Assembly (NCBI GenBank): GCA_013399875.1
Contig: VXAZ01006886.1
Span: forward strand, 2,493,288-2,557,287
Origin: Gymnorhina tibicen
Lineage: Eukaryota > Chordata > Aves > Passeriformes > Artamidae
Length of the DNA stretch: 64,000 nt
Direction of reading: 5' to 3'
The translations under genes and the position numbers were made by a program. Shown one piece after another: positions 48,701-61,984 of the stretch. The notes beneath the pieces were generated by a model that had not been told where the DNA came from, ran no database searches, and saw only the letters and a list, made by a program, of their open reading frames with translations. Position 1 is the first letter of the stretch. Every line of letters starts with the position of its first letter.

Positions 48701-51700
48701 AACTGGCTTACTTGGAGGACAGAAATTGTCTGTTCTTGCCATGCAGAATAAAATAATAAGTAGTAAATAAAAGAAACCTTTTCAGTTATAAGGAAGTTCT
48801 TCTTTCTGTGAAGACTTTCTTGTGGAAAGTAACAGATGCAGTTTTAAAAAACAGAGAGCAAAAATGACCTGTGACAAGACATTAAAATATTTGCTTGAAT
48901 CCAATCCACCCACTCATTTGTAAAGCACGCAGTTGACTAGATCTGAAACAAAGGGCAATAAAGATAAACAGCTGGACACTAAACAATTAGCAATAAAATT
49001 GGTCATGAATACTTCTTTCCCCTGTTTGCAAAGTTACTGTGAAAGAGAAAAAGAGAATCATTCTGAGTGGCTTTTTTTAATGTATATTTTTAAAATGCAT
49101 TCACAGGAACATGTAATTCAGAAATGTGTTGGGCTACATGTTTGTGTCTGCAATACCTTCTCTGACAGCAAAGACCACACAGAATGCTTTGGGATGTGGA
49201 GCCATTCTCTCCAGATTTTTTTTCAATTTCCTTCTTTAGAATTATTTCTAGGTCTTAATTTGAAATCTGTGTAATACCTAGTGTAAAGAAGCATATGACT
49301 GGAAGGACTGCATAGGGCATGGATTTTTAAATCATTTAAAGCTCTTTCAGACACGGATTTTTGGTATGTACGTGTTAGTACATAAAAAGTGCAAAAGCAA
49401 TATCTTGGATAGTTTTGCTGGTCCCCCTAAAATCCTATTGTGATTGATGCAAAGACTCCAAAAAAGTTTCAGCAGAACTGAATCTGATCTTAAATCCTTC
49501 TGGGTTGGGGACCAGTTGCATACACCTGTAGCACTTTAAAAAATATTAATATTATAATCTCAGACTTCACTGCAATGTAGATGTCCCAAAGCCTCTGCCT
49601 AAGCCAGGACAGGTGTTTAGAGTCAAACTTTGGGAATCTCAAGGCTTGTTTTGCAATAATGTGTAAATGTACACTTCAGATTGCTGCCTGCTCAGTCTCT
49701 GTGTCGTGAGCACTTGCTGAGCTCCACATCCATCTCACTGCAGAGTTCTCCGCCTCAAAGAGAGGTGGAATTAGTGATGTGGCAGGTGGGGCTCATCTGA
49801 TCAGTGTGTGGATGTAGGAAGGGGGCATACGGATGTCTGATCCATTTGGCTGTGCTTCCTTTTTATATCTGTTTTCCTGCAATCAGTGCAGAGAAATAGC
49901 CAGAGAAGTTCCTCTGTTCCATGTACCTGCCTCAGGGTGAAAATGTCTGATTGTGATTGCTTTGTTCCCAAACCTGTTCTAAGAAGTACACTTGGGATAT
50001 TCGTGGAGGAAGGATATTTTTCCACATTTTAAAAATCTATAAAACCCCCACATTTCTGATAAAGGAACTTGTCTCACTGTGTGGATACAGAGCACTCCTT
50101 AATCCAGCAGTGAATGCTGCACATGTATGCAGCTAAAATAATTTTGTTGGCAGCAAAGTGTTAAAAATAATGCAACAGAACTTTAAGACCTTTCATTACT
50201 ACACAGTCATGAGTCCATAAAAGTATTCTGGCAAATGTGGGGGAGAAGCAATGAAAACAATTTAATAAAAATATTCATATTTGTGCCTAAAGTGGCATCA
50301 GAGGCAGAGTTTGCCACAAACTTCAGGCAAGAAACCTTATGAGAACGACAAGCTCGTATACAGACATGTGATGGTAGAAGCTACAGGGTTTATTTTATAA
50401 GCATTCACTTAAGCACTGCACAACAAAAATGTGACACTTCACTGTTGCTATTCTCACATTTCATAACAGTGCACAGAGAATTCCATTTTGATGTTCTCAG
50501 AATTTATGCGATGTCTGCATTGAAGAGAGTCTATAATGCACTGTTCTGCTGGCATGAAGGAAATCATCACTTTCATGTTTGTTGGACTCCAGCAACCTTT
50601 TTGAACAGGATCCCATACTGATGCTTGTGCTGTTTAGGGGCTGTACCAGGAAACATGCTGTTATTTCTTGGCTTGAGAAAACTGGGAAAGCATGTGCACT
50701 TCTGGATCTGTTTTTTCTCACCAGCAGCCTTTGGTGTGAGGTTTTCTTATATCCTTTTAAAGTGAAAAAACAAATATTTTGTAATCCTTTCCTACTGACT
50801 TAATGAAGCCCAGGTACACCTTAAATTCCCCATCTTCATGGGGTGTGGTGAAGATTAGAGGTCTTTCCTCACCCCACAGGTCTGATGTTAATGTAGGATT
50901 TCCAGAGAGGAGTTCAGACTTTTTTTCTTCTTCATAGGCCTCCCACGCCTTTTTATATTGCAAACAATCAAAAGTTTAAATGTTCAGATTGTGGCTATCT
51001 CTGATCAGATAGACTGAACATTGCTGTCTACCAAGCCCTCCAAAAGTTCTCCCTTTTCTAAAGATCATTTCCCAAACAAACTGGTTAGGTTTCAGTTGCA
51101 ACCTTGGATTCAGCTGAACACAACTGGCTGCTCTGTGACAGTGAGATCTTACTGGACCACATTTCTCAGCACTGTTGGGAACCAGGGATTAAAGTCACTT
51201 TCCATCCACACAGGCAACCACAAGTGGCCTGAAGACTTAAAGTATCCTTACAAATGGGACTTCTGATACGCAAATTATTTTCTTCCTCCAACTCTCACAG
51301 ATAAGGTGACTATTGAAATGATAGCCATGTATTTTCAATCAAATTCAATACTCACTGGGGTTACTTTCAATAATAACAAATACAACTTTTTATACCAGAA
51401 TTTATTGTAATAATTATAAAAAATTTAAGCATGTCTGTCATGAGCTACGTTTGATACAAGCAAATTCTTGTTTACTAATTCAGCTGAGCAAACGGAGGAC
51501 ATAAGCAGCCTTTTCCTCCTCTGCTTCTCTGTCTTCTCAACTGTGCAGTCTAGAATTCCATCCCAAAATAAACACATATCAGAAATTTACTAAATGTGTA
51601 AACAGCTTCTAATGCTGTGTGTGCTTAATTTTAGTCACAGGAGCACTTCTGTAGAGGGCTCATTAGATATATAAGGCTTAATTCAGAGAAAGAGGGTCTT

Positions 51701-52269
51701 TTACGCTTATATTGAATTGCCAAAGTGAAATCCCATGATTATTGGAAGCGGACACGCAGGTTCTAGGCCATTTGAAACATCACTTTTTGGAAACATCCCC
51801 TTGTTCTTATATGTGACTGATATAAATACTACTTCAGCAATTATATAAATATTGGCTTCCTCACTAAAGAAATGTATAAGCTAAATACAGTAAATAATTA
51901 CAAGTTTCATCATGTCTGTAAGAGCTGAAATAAAAATCTCTTAGATAGAGAAGAGAGGTGTATTTTTACATTGGTTTGCTAGTTTCTCCTAGGACATTTT
52001 ATGATTATACACAAAGCTTACCTGAAAATAGTATGGAAAGGGATTATCAGAGTCTGGATATTGTCAACCACAATGAGTGAAAAACTTCCCAAGGTGAAAG
52101 TGGAAGTGCAATTCAGCCTGTTTGTGGCTTCTTTGTGGGTAAATCCTTTCCCAGAATCACAGCTTAAAGAACTAGAAATGTTCCTATCTGTTCTACTAAA
52201 GAATACATTCAAATGCTTTCTTCCCAGTGTGGAATGCAGCCTCGCTCATCCTTTGATGAACATCAGACA

Positions 52270-52700
52270 CTTGTTCAACACCACCATTAAAGACCTTCTA
52301 GCATAACATCTTATGCCTATATAAGCAAACAATTTGTCAAGCAGGAAGGAGTAATTTTGGTTCTCTGCCATCTGCCTGTTTGAAAGCTTGTCCCACTTGC
52401 AGCACAAAGTGCTTAATTCTGCACTTAACAGGGCAGGAGAGATTGTTGCCAGAAGTGCTATCTCAATTGCCACGTTATTTGTTTTTATTACAATAGTTCT
52501 GCAATGAGGTTTTGCAGCTTTACACTCCCCAGAAAAAAATATAAATACATGCTGCCGCAAAAAAGGGAGGCCCGAGAAATCCGAGCAGACTGAGGCAAAG
52601 CTGTTCTCATTTGCATATTCTTAGTTTGAAAATCTGTGTTTCTTTCTTCTACTGTGAAACGCCAGTGGGGAGGGATGTGTGGAGCATCAGTCAATCAGGC
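52270..52700. promoter_or_regulatory. Candidate conserved non-coding element with octamer motif
   Basis: A complex 0.4-kb stretch with an octamer ATTTGCAT at 52609-52616 and GCACTTAACAGG and TATAAATACATGC-type words. No coding evidence on either strand. The call rests on texture and motifs only. Confidence 0.25.
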
Positions 52701-53378
52701 ATTCAGACAGAAGTGCAGAGGGAGACTGAGGAGAGGCAGAGATAGGCTTTGCTGAAATCGATAGAAGACCTCTCATTTGTTACCAGAAATGCTAATTATT
52801 TTTAGCAGCAGGGCATTCGTGATTCATTGCTCAGGTTCACTATGAGTAAAGCATTCCGCAAAGAGAGCTGAAGATGGTCCTGGTCCCAGAGGCCTTACAG
52901 CTAAAGTGTAAAAGAAACATCAACAGAGTAGTTAGAGACGTGAAAGAACATGTGTGAGGTGTTGTGGCTCAATGTGGTGTGCAATTTACCTATAAAATGT
53001 ATTTCAACTTCTCATGAGCAGATGAGGCAGCACGGGGAGCTCAGCAGATCCAGTTCTGGCGTTTCACAGAAACGTTCCTGCTAAGGAATTAAGCAGGGAC
53101 GTATCTCAAGTTACAAGAATTTCTTGGTGTCAAAATGAGATGAGCCCTTTAGTCACCTGGTGCTTCCGCAGGGCTTGACCTAAGATGTTAATGACCAGAT
53201 AAATGTTCTTTAAAAAATTTCAAGACAGTGTTATTTGAGATAATACAGTTGATCAAATACTGTTGCATGGTCCCATAACAGCTATTCATTTTGGACTTTT
53301 CTACTGAATTAGGAATCTTTGGCTTTCTAACAGACAATCGGTTTTAAATACCCACTGTATTTCCTAACTGGTTATGGG

Positions 53379-53425
<47 letters not shown>
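53379..53425. repeat. GATA tetranucleotide microsatellite
   Basis: An uninterrupted (GATA)n tract of 47 bases, nearly twelve units. Pure tetranucleotide tracts of this length are usually length-polymorphic. Confidence 0.97.
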
Positions 53426-56400
53426 GTCTTTTTTCCATACTTTCTTTTTTTTTTCAGAGCTTTTTCAGACCTCTGAGTATGTTGAGCTGTTTTTAGGCAG
53501 AAACCTACAATATTAAGTTTATGATTAATCAATAATAAACATTGCCACCTTTTTATAGCATATGCAAATTGTCTTTGAGGGTCAGTGTGACTCTGTTTGG
53601 TGTGGTTACCATTTTAAAACGAAAAATACACTGTTAGCTGCCATAAAACAAAAACCAAAGTCTTAAATGAAAAAAAAATCAATAAATAAAATTAATATGG
53701 GCACATGGAAGGTATCTGCATGTTTCTTTGTGGCTAATAATAAGTAGATTTTCATAGCTGTTAAAAAGATACTGCTGTAATGTGTATTAGAACTGACAAC
53801 GCCCGTTTACCAGGATTGGGCAGGATCATTTATCAGTCAGAACTGCCTCTCCCTGCCCTTGCTACTTTTATGCTGTACATCCAGCTTGGTTTTCAGAGCA
53901 GACTGGAAAAGGCTCCAACCTCTTACAAGGCAGAATGATCAAGTTGTCCTAATTAGGACTTTCTTACTGAGTGTTCCCAGGGTTTGGCCCCATGTCCATC
54001 CACTGGAGGTTTGCAGCCTCTGCACTGTGGAATTCAGTGCGTGTCTACAGCTTTTCTTCATCTTCTTTTCTCTCCTTGACTATAAAAACCATTTTAAAAA
54101 ACGATCATATGACTTGTTTCAGAGAGTAATACACATCAGGTGTTCCCTCTCCTGAAATACTTCCCTGATAGAACTTCTCAATGATTGTTCTCCTGTTCTC
54201 TGCTTCCTTTTCCAATCTGTTCTTATTCCACTGCCCTTCCTTCTCCTAAATCCTTTTCACAAAGCAAAAAGCAGGGAGTGATGACTGAACCAAACATTTT
54301 AGCAAATGGCTGACCCCTTCCTTGGCACTCTGCTCATGGAAGAGATTGAAAGGACCTCCCTGACTGTGAAATGAGAGACAGAAGAGAGACCCTGGACTTC
54401 ATTGTGTAAGAGCTTGTCTAGAGTCGGAATTAAAGGAAACACAGTAATGATTCCTGGAGGCTGGTACTGTGTGGATCAAGCTTTTATTAGCTTGAACAGT
54501 TACTGCACTGCACAGGCAGCAGTGTTCTCTCTTTGGAATGCTTTGTAGCTGGGATCCTGCTAAGCAGCTACTGCAGAAATAATAATATAACCTCCATCTC
54601 TTAGGGTGGGTGCACCTTATGTAGGTGCACTTCAAATTAGAGTGTGTAGCATCCCTTACTACGCAGCATCTCAGCAACCCTTGTGTCTTGGACATGTCCC
54701 TACATCACACTTTCATTGCAACTGGGAAGTTACAATGCTGAAATTAAAAGCTCATTTCAGCATTGGCACAGATGTAATCATTACTAAAAAAAAGTTACTG
54801 TGTATTTGCAATATCTCTAGGCATTTGTGACAGTATTACTGCTTGTTGCACATTGGCTTTCTGGAGCAAAGAGCTAAACTTCCAACTATCTGTCTGCCAG
54901 AACTCAGTGAATTTGGATTGGAAGTGAAGCTGCAGCACATACATTAATAATTTTCTCCAGTAACTTGTTTATTCATTTTCATTCTGCCACTGCTGGGTCA
55001 GAGTTTTTGGCAGGAAAGTCCTATATTTGGCAAAACTCCCACATTCTGTGTGCAATGTATTCATGCTGCAATGTATTCATATAACATACATGCAGCAGTC
55101 TGCATAAATGCTTGAAATTGGATCAATCAGAAGTGATTTAGTGCTTTGGGTAACAGAAGTCTGCACAGTGAGTCACATTTTCAAGAACTCAGTGTGCAGC
55201 AGTTCCCAGTGAAAGAATTACAGTCATTTCCCTGCCTACCTGTGAGGCTTAGCCCTTACACTGTGCACAACAAAGAGCTTGAGCTACCCCTGTGCCTGCC
55301 TCAACTCCAGGCAATGAGCTTCAGCAAATTTAGGTTTAGTTTTCAGAGGCAGATTTTCAGAGGCAGATACTTAATTGTCTCCTTCTGCCTTTCTCCAAGA
55401 GATGATTCCTGCCAATCACTGGGAGACGGTGTTAAGTTTCATAAGTGCTCCTTGCTTCACGGCAAATTTTCCAGTGGAAACCCCTCTTTTTTGCATTACG
55501 CCGATACCGTGGTGGTGGCGTTTTGTGAAGGGAACATGCAATTACTCATTAGCCATGGTGCCCTGCGTCGGGGGGGAGCGTGGGGATATTTCTGCTGCTT
55601 GGAGGTGACTTCATCATTTCCAATGAAACAACTTTTCTCTCCTCCGGCCCACTGTCTTTGCAAGGAGGAAGGGGCAGCAGGCCAGGTGAGCTGCCTAAGG
55701 CTGTGCCTTTTATCAGGAGCAGAGCCGGGATCAGAGCTCAAGAGCAGCTCTCCAGATGCATCTGCTGCACTGTCTGGGCCTAAGTGTGGCACTGACAGGA
55801 AAGGCCTGATGAAAACAATGCTATTTAAACATTTTATCAGAAATACACATTCCATCATCCAGCTCTAAAATGCCTTTGAAACATTTTAATTTCAGCATAG
55901 GTTTTCTGATAATTATATTATGAATCAGAGTTTTCAGTTTGCTCTGAATGTTCATATGCTGCAGGACTGCAACAAAGGCTGAAATTTGCAGATTATACTT
56001 TATTGAAAGTCCTATTGAGAAGGAACATGAATATTATTTTTCCAGACCCACATTTTTCAGTATTTCTACTATTTTTTCTTTTTAACACAGAGCCCATTAG
56101 AAGTGCCCTGTGGCCATATTTATGACATGAGGCAGAACAAGTAGATTTGGCTGTGTATTTTGTAACTGAAGCTAGACTGCTTTCTACCTTCTTGCTTATG
56201 GAGTAACATAATGTCTAATTTGACTAATTTAATTTCAACCATTAAAAAAGCAAATGTGGGGAAAATGCAGTAATTGACAAAACATAAATTATTATTTCCC
56301 TGAAGCCGAAGTGTCACTATGCAAAAAAAAAAAAAGTTATTCTTTGATTAGAGATTCCGGGATTAGGTTTCTCTCTTTTTTCTTCTGTATTTGTGCTTTG

Positions 56401-57014
56401 GTAATTTTTTATTTTATAAATTTTGAGGAAAAATGTCTAAGCAAATATATTTAAATTCTTACTCCACAAACACCAGCAAAAATTGTCTGTTTCCTTAGAC
56501 ATAAAATAGGAGGCTTCTTAAAGTAGAGGGTTTTTAAAATTTTATACAAAATTTATTAACCAGGCAGCTATTTCTGATCATGACACAGCCAGACAAATAA
56601 AGAAAAATCTATTATAAATCCTCTCATTTGCAGTGGACAAAACAAGTAGAAAATAAAGGAAAGCTTGTTTAGAGAAGAACATTTTCTTTGTTTCAATTCT
56701 CTACTGGCTCTACACTATATCTGTTTTTAAACAATTAGCAGAGAGTACCAAAACCTCCCTCTTCACAATCAAAATATTCCTGTCTCAACCAAACAAGTGA
56801 GACTTCTGGTATGAAGCCTTCAGTTCTTTAAACATAACCAACAAACAAGAAATATTTGCCTTTTGGCCTGGAGTAGGAGATTCAGAACTGTGCCACAGAG
56901 TTCTTCACAGCTTTCCCAAGAAATCTTACCATTTTGCATTTTGCTCCTTAGCATTTGCATTTTAAGCATGTTTTTTAGCCTGGTGTACCCGTGGGTGTGA
57001 GTGAGGATAGTTTG
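53426..57014. other. Gene desert, 53.4-57.0 kb
   Basis: AT-rich unique DNA. The notable content is a 240-codon frame at 55146-55868 on the + strand, described separately. An A13 run lies near 56322. Nothing else was recognised. Confidence 0.6.
55146..55868 (+). other. Longest open frame of the desert, probably non-coding
   Basis: 240 codons are open to a stop at 55866-55868. The first codon is TTG. The first ATG in frame is at 55314, which leaves 185 codons. The translation is Ser/Leu/Cys-rich with no recognised domain, signal peptide or repeat. CAGGTGAGC at 55683-55691 inside the frame is a good splice-donor consensus. I do not recognise a homolog and would not call a gene, but the frame is longer than expected by chance in this composition. 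Confidence 0.2.
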
Positions 57015-57250
57015 AAATGCGCGCTGTGGATGTTTGCCGGGAGATGTGTCGCTGCGTGTCGGTGTCACAGCGCTGGAGCGGAGGCGTGTTCGTGGGAACG
57101 GGGAGCCCTTGGCCCGTTCCACTCCTGGCACTGGCTGCCGGCCGGCCTTGGGCGAGCCATGGGCTCTGGGCTTCCGCTTGGCTTCTCCGGGCACTGCTGA
57201 CTCCGAGCACCTTTCCTTTGGGGGTACTCGGACAAGGCCGTGTCATTCTT
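57015..57250. promoter_or_regulatory. Isolated CpG islet in the desert
   Basis: About twenty CpG dinucleotides fall within roughly 230 bases and almost none in the kilobases on either side. Overlapping open frames on both strands are explained by the GC content. No known gene family is visible. It could be a promoter of an unannotated non-coding transcript, an orphan island at an enhancer, or a recent GC-rich insertion. Confidence 0.6.
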
Positions 57251-59248
57251 TGAGGGACTTCTGGGAGTTACTTTTCTATCCCCCATCTCCCTGGCGTTGA
57301 TGCACTCTCGATTCTACACCCCCGTGAAGGGGCAGACTTGCAGTGTCTCTAACACCTACAGAGCACGGCTGGGCAACACACAGCCAGGATCTCCACAGGC
57401 ACAGGCAGAAATGTATTTGGAAAGCAGTGTGTGTATTCGATGGGCACGAGAGGAGAGCAAGGAATTTTGAAAGACGCAAGTGCTCATGAAGTGCCACCTT
57501 TTTTTCAAGCCTCTGCTCTCTTTCAAAGAGAAATGTGTTCCCACGACACACAAGGCCATGGTCTGGCCTTCCTGCTCTTTCTGTCCTGTGTCTTCTGCCA
57601 GTAGTTGGTTTTTCTGATGTAGGTGTGGATGTCTGTGTATGGAAAGCTCCAATAATGAACAAACACACACAGCAACACCACAAGAAAAGTCAGAGGCTGT
57701 TATTTTTATTTTACTTTAGGCTGCAGTAAAAAATTCTGAATTAAATTTTCAGGCAGCCCAGCAGTTGGGTTGAGTTTCTTTTAACCAGATGACCCTTCTG
57801 AATAAATATTTGTTCTTCTGCCTGCAAGGATGAGTTACAGGTACATTAAATACTTAGGGGTCTTGAGATTTTATTTTTTTTTAAAGGCTGAGGTGGCAGA
57901 GGGGGAAAGGCTTAGAAAATAGTCTGCCTGTCTTTGTAATGTTTTTCTGCTAAGATTTGAGGTGATGGATGTCCTTCCTGCCTGGAGCAGTGCCTGGGGA
58001 GTGGTGCACACCTTCCCAGGGTTAGCAAACTGCTGAGGGGGAATGTGGGCTCAGTGGAACCCACCCAGGATAGAAAAGGGGGCTTCTACATTTAATAGAG
58101 AGACAAACAGCAGCAGAACAGTGTGATCTGTCTCACATGAAGACTTTCGAGCTGGGAAGGCTGAGCTTTGGCTTTTGCCTTTCAGTTTCTCTCACTAACA
58201 ACTTCCTGTCTGACTTCAGCAGCCACTTTAATGCGCGTAACTCGGTGGCGTGGCCCCAATGTGAGGCTGATACACAGAAACGCTGAAGATCAATCTGTTC
58301 ATGCAGAAGTGATGATTACAACAAAACTAATGGAGGAATACAGAGAAAAGTACCTCTAATGAGAAAAATGGTTGTGATGTTTAGACAGACACGTGAACCT
58401 TGTCTTTTCTCTCACTGTTGATATCAGCTTAGTGGGGCATAGCCACAGTGAGCTTTCCTGAAGATCATTGAAATTATACATTTTATATAACTATATATTG
58501 CACTAATACATCTTTGTTATTTCAAAGTAATTTAAAAGGCTTCATATATAAAATAAAATTCATTATTCTCATATGAAACTCATCTATATAAACATAAAAA
58601 TGTAAGCCAAACATACATATATACACACAACATTTCTAGTATTAATTTGATACTCTCTAGGTGTGTATCAATTACGTCCAAGCCGTGTTCCTGGTCCTCA
58701 GTTCAGTCGCTGCAGTACTGTAGCCATATATAACATGTCACATAAACCATAAACCCCTAGTGAGAGGTTTTGTTCTGCATCTTTTGGGTCTGTTCTCTAG
58801 CTGAGTTATAACTGAGTTCTTGCTAATGTTCATCATTTTGGCTGGTTTTTAAAGTCTGTTGTGTTGGCAACCGATTAAATACTGTGGAGCTTCATTAGGC
58901 TAGTAGTGTCTTCTCTACTGCACAGTCATATTCCAAAATTTGCACTAAGTCTGAGGACTTACCTTTTTGATATTTTACAACAGTTTATGACCAGGAACAC
59001 CCATAAGAGTTGCATTTTCTTCTGTCAAATGTCTGTGATGTTTCCCTCTGCTGTATTTTCATTCAATTACAGGCACACTTGGTGACTTGCAATGTTTACC
59101 TGGGGTCCTTCTCCACCCTGTGCGGAAACTTGAATCACTTCAGAAATTCTAACACAGCTCACATTAAAGAACTGCTCCTTCTGCGAGCACTCAAAGTATC
59201 TGCCACTTGGGTAAGGTCTACTTATATCTGTAACTCATGGTGCACTAA

Positions 59249-59294
59249 AATCAGAAAATGTTTTGTGTTGGAATCAGAAAATGTTTTGTGTCGG
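59249..59294. repeat. 23-bp tandem duplication
   Basis: AATCAGAAAATGTTTTGTGT plus three bases occurs twice head to tail (59249-59271, 59272-59294) with one mismatch. Confidence 0.9.
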
Positions 59295-61951
59295 AAAAAA
59301 ATCAGGAAAGCAATTCATTAAAGTAATATATTAAATTGAGCTGTAGGTTAAAAATGAAACAACCAAAAAAGGAACTTGAAAACTTTGCTCATTGCGATGA
59401 AATGTAATGATCTCTTAGATTTTGCAGTAAACTGATATTGCTGTAACATTTTTTAATCTGACACACTTTCACAAGAACCTATTCTCTCGGCATAGCCCTC
59501 TGACATAGAGCTAATTTAGAGAAGATTTGGGAGTATGATGCAATATCAGCTGCGTTTGCATAACTCATCACTGTTTTCATTTGAAATCTCTCGTTAAGAC
59601 TCATGTTACTGTTTGGAAAGTTACTCAGTTCTTTCCTTTTCAATGACTGGGCTGATTTGGTAAACTTTGAAGTATATTAATATGCTGGGAATAAAAAAGA
59701 AGCTGAAGATCATAGTGGATATTAAATTAGTTTTATTCATATCAAATGGAAGATTTCAGGCTAGGATACTAATTGAAAATTCCAAATTGACAAGTAAACA
59801 AATCATTTTTCTATAAATAGAAATAAGAACTTACAGTGTCCACAGTATTTCCTTGCTATTTAATTTGTTCTAATAAATCAGTTCTTCTGAATCTTTTTTA
59901 AAATTTTTGTCACTGAAGTCTCAGCAGTTCATTTCAACATCTTCAAACACCACCTAGAAAATTATTACAATTTCAGTGTTTAAAAATATGCATATCAGAG
60001 AAAGAATTCTGCAATATCAGAGAAAGAACCTGAAAAAAACCTCCTTTGGAAAAAGAAAATTCATTTTCAGCATAATGAGTGCTTTATTTTTAAAAAGCAC
60101 TAGTTTTGTTGTTGAATTTGTTCCCACACACTATTATATTAAATTTTGTTCTAGTTAAGGAATAAGCCATCCATTTCTTTTCCATTAGAGATATTGTACA
60201 GAAAAATATGAAGTAAATGAAATCACCTCTTTCTGCTCTTTCTCTTTAACTCTATTCAGTAAGTCATTTTAAAAATCAATAAAATCCCGAGACTCAACTG
60301 ACATTTTTCAAAATGGTATTTATATGCTTAAAATACATTTTCTTACCATATACAGTAGTTGAAATTATTCAGTTACACTTAAAATAAGGGTCCCACAGAA
60401 TTCCACGTGAAGCATTATTCAGATCTGTCAGGATTATATATTGACTTCATAAAATACCACTAACTAAAACTGAAAGCACCAGGATTACATCGCACTTGTT
60501 CTCGTTACATATTAAAAATTTGTTAAATGACCATGTGCCAGAGGAAAAAAATTAACTCCCACATGTGCAATTAACAGTTTCATTTAGATACCAACGGTGC
60601 TGACTGCGAAAGCTGAGGCAATGGAGCTGATATTCATGGAAATTCAGCAATGTCTAGGGCAAATGTTAAGTTGAAATGGACAGCATTTTAAATCTGTTTT
60701 GCCATTCAGATGTATGTAATCCACAGAGTTCTGACAAAGCCGGGCCTTGCAGACCTTACAGATTCAGCCCAGAGTTCGACCAGTCAGGTTAAATTTCCTG
60801 ACCCACTTCTGCTACTCTGATTGTGACCATTGCTCAGAAAAAAAAAGAGAAAGGAAAAAAATATACCCACACACAAGCTTCCAAAAGGATCACCATAGAA
60901 GTTAGATTTCTTTAGTGCAAATTCTTATTCAACCTGTTAAAAAAGAATTGACAAGAGGAAAAATCTTGAACCAAGTCTTCGAGGTTTGCTTTTATTATTA
61001 AAAATTAAAAAGGTGGTCTTGAGAATGAAAACCACTTCCAGTAACAGGACTGGATCTTGTTCGCAGTGAAATCAATTTGAGAGTTTTGTTCTTTTGCTTT
61101 AGGTTGGGTGGTTTTTTTTTCTCATATGAAAGAAAAGCAGTACTTAAACATCTAGTGAGTGTTCAGAGCAGAAAGGTGTAGAAATCCATGCAGGAAAGGG
61201 AAGCAAGCGTGAGGGTGAGCAGGGGTGTTGTGAGTGACCACCGGAACGGATCCGCATTGCCTTCGCAGCTTTCCCAAATAATCGTTTCAGCAGCGAAATT
61301 ATCCTGTGTAACCTTATTTTGTGAGGTTCTGCAGGACACTTATCCAGCCCAAACAGAAACAAAAACCTACTTGGTATTTTTCTGGCAAACCCCAAGCTAA
61401 TCTTACATGAAACTTCCTTATTTCTTCACCTGATGGTTTTTAAATACATGTAATGCACGTATGCAGTACCTTTGTTTTGAACATCTGTTGTGAGATTAAA
61501 ATAAGATTTTAATTTCTGGTATGCTCTTGATGTTCAAAAACTGTAGGATAGAAAGCGTTATTAGCTATCTGCTGGTTGACAAGGGGGCAGGATTAGGTTT
61601 CTTTAAGGGAATTACACTTTTGATGACCCCGCTACATATAAAACATGTTAGCTAATGGGGGTGCAGAGGGGGCAGATTTAAGTGTTTGATCAGGAAATCC
61701 TGCATGAGCATATTGGATGGAAATTTGATTAGTAACCTTAGTGACAAGGGGATCAGATCCACTCTCTACATACAATCAGATCTGGCAGTACATGCTTTTT
61801 TGTCTCTTTGAAGGAAGGGAACATTTGTACAGAATCAAGGCAGCGTATTGGATAATTTAAAAAGCTGTTACATATTGAAACCTGGAAAATCACCTTTTTT
61901 GTTTTATTTTGGAAATATGCTTGCAGTTACCCTGGTGTGGTTTTTTTAACC

Positions 61952-61984
61952 AAAAAAAAAGAAAAAGAAAAAAAAAAAGAAAAA
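61952..61984. repeat. A-rich low-complexity tract
   Basis: A run of A broken by single G residues, about 33 bases. No retroposon body was seen beside it. Confidence 0.9.

Larger units (their letters stand above)
39476..53378. other. Gene desert, distal part
   Basis: About 14 kb of AT-rich unique DNA without recognised genes. Small contents are an A-run near 40230, a possible CR1 scrap at 41455-41505, a CT microsatellite at 42729 and a candidate regulatory stretch at 52270-52700. Open frames are short (mostly under 125 codons) and overlap on both strands without family features. Confidence 0.6.
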
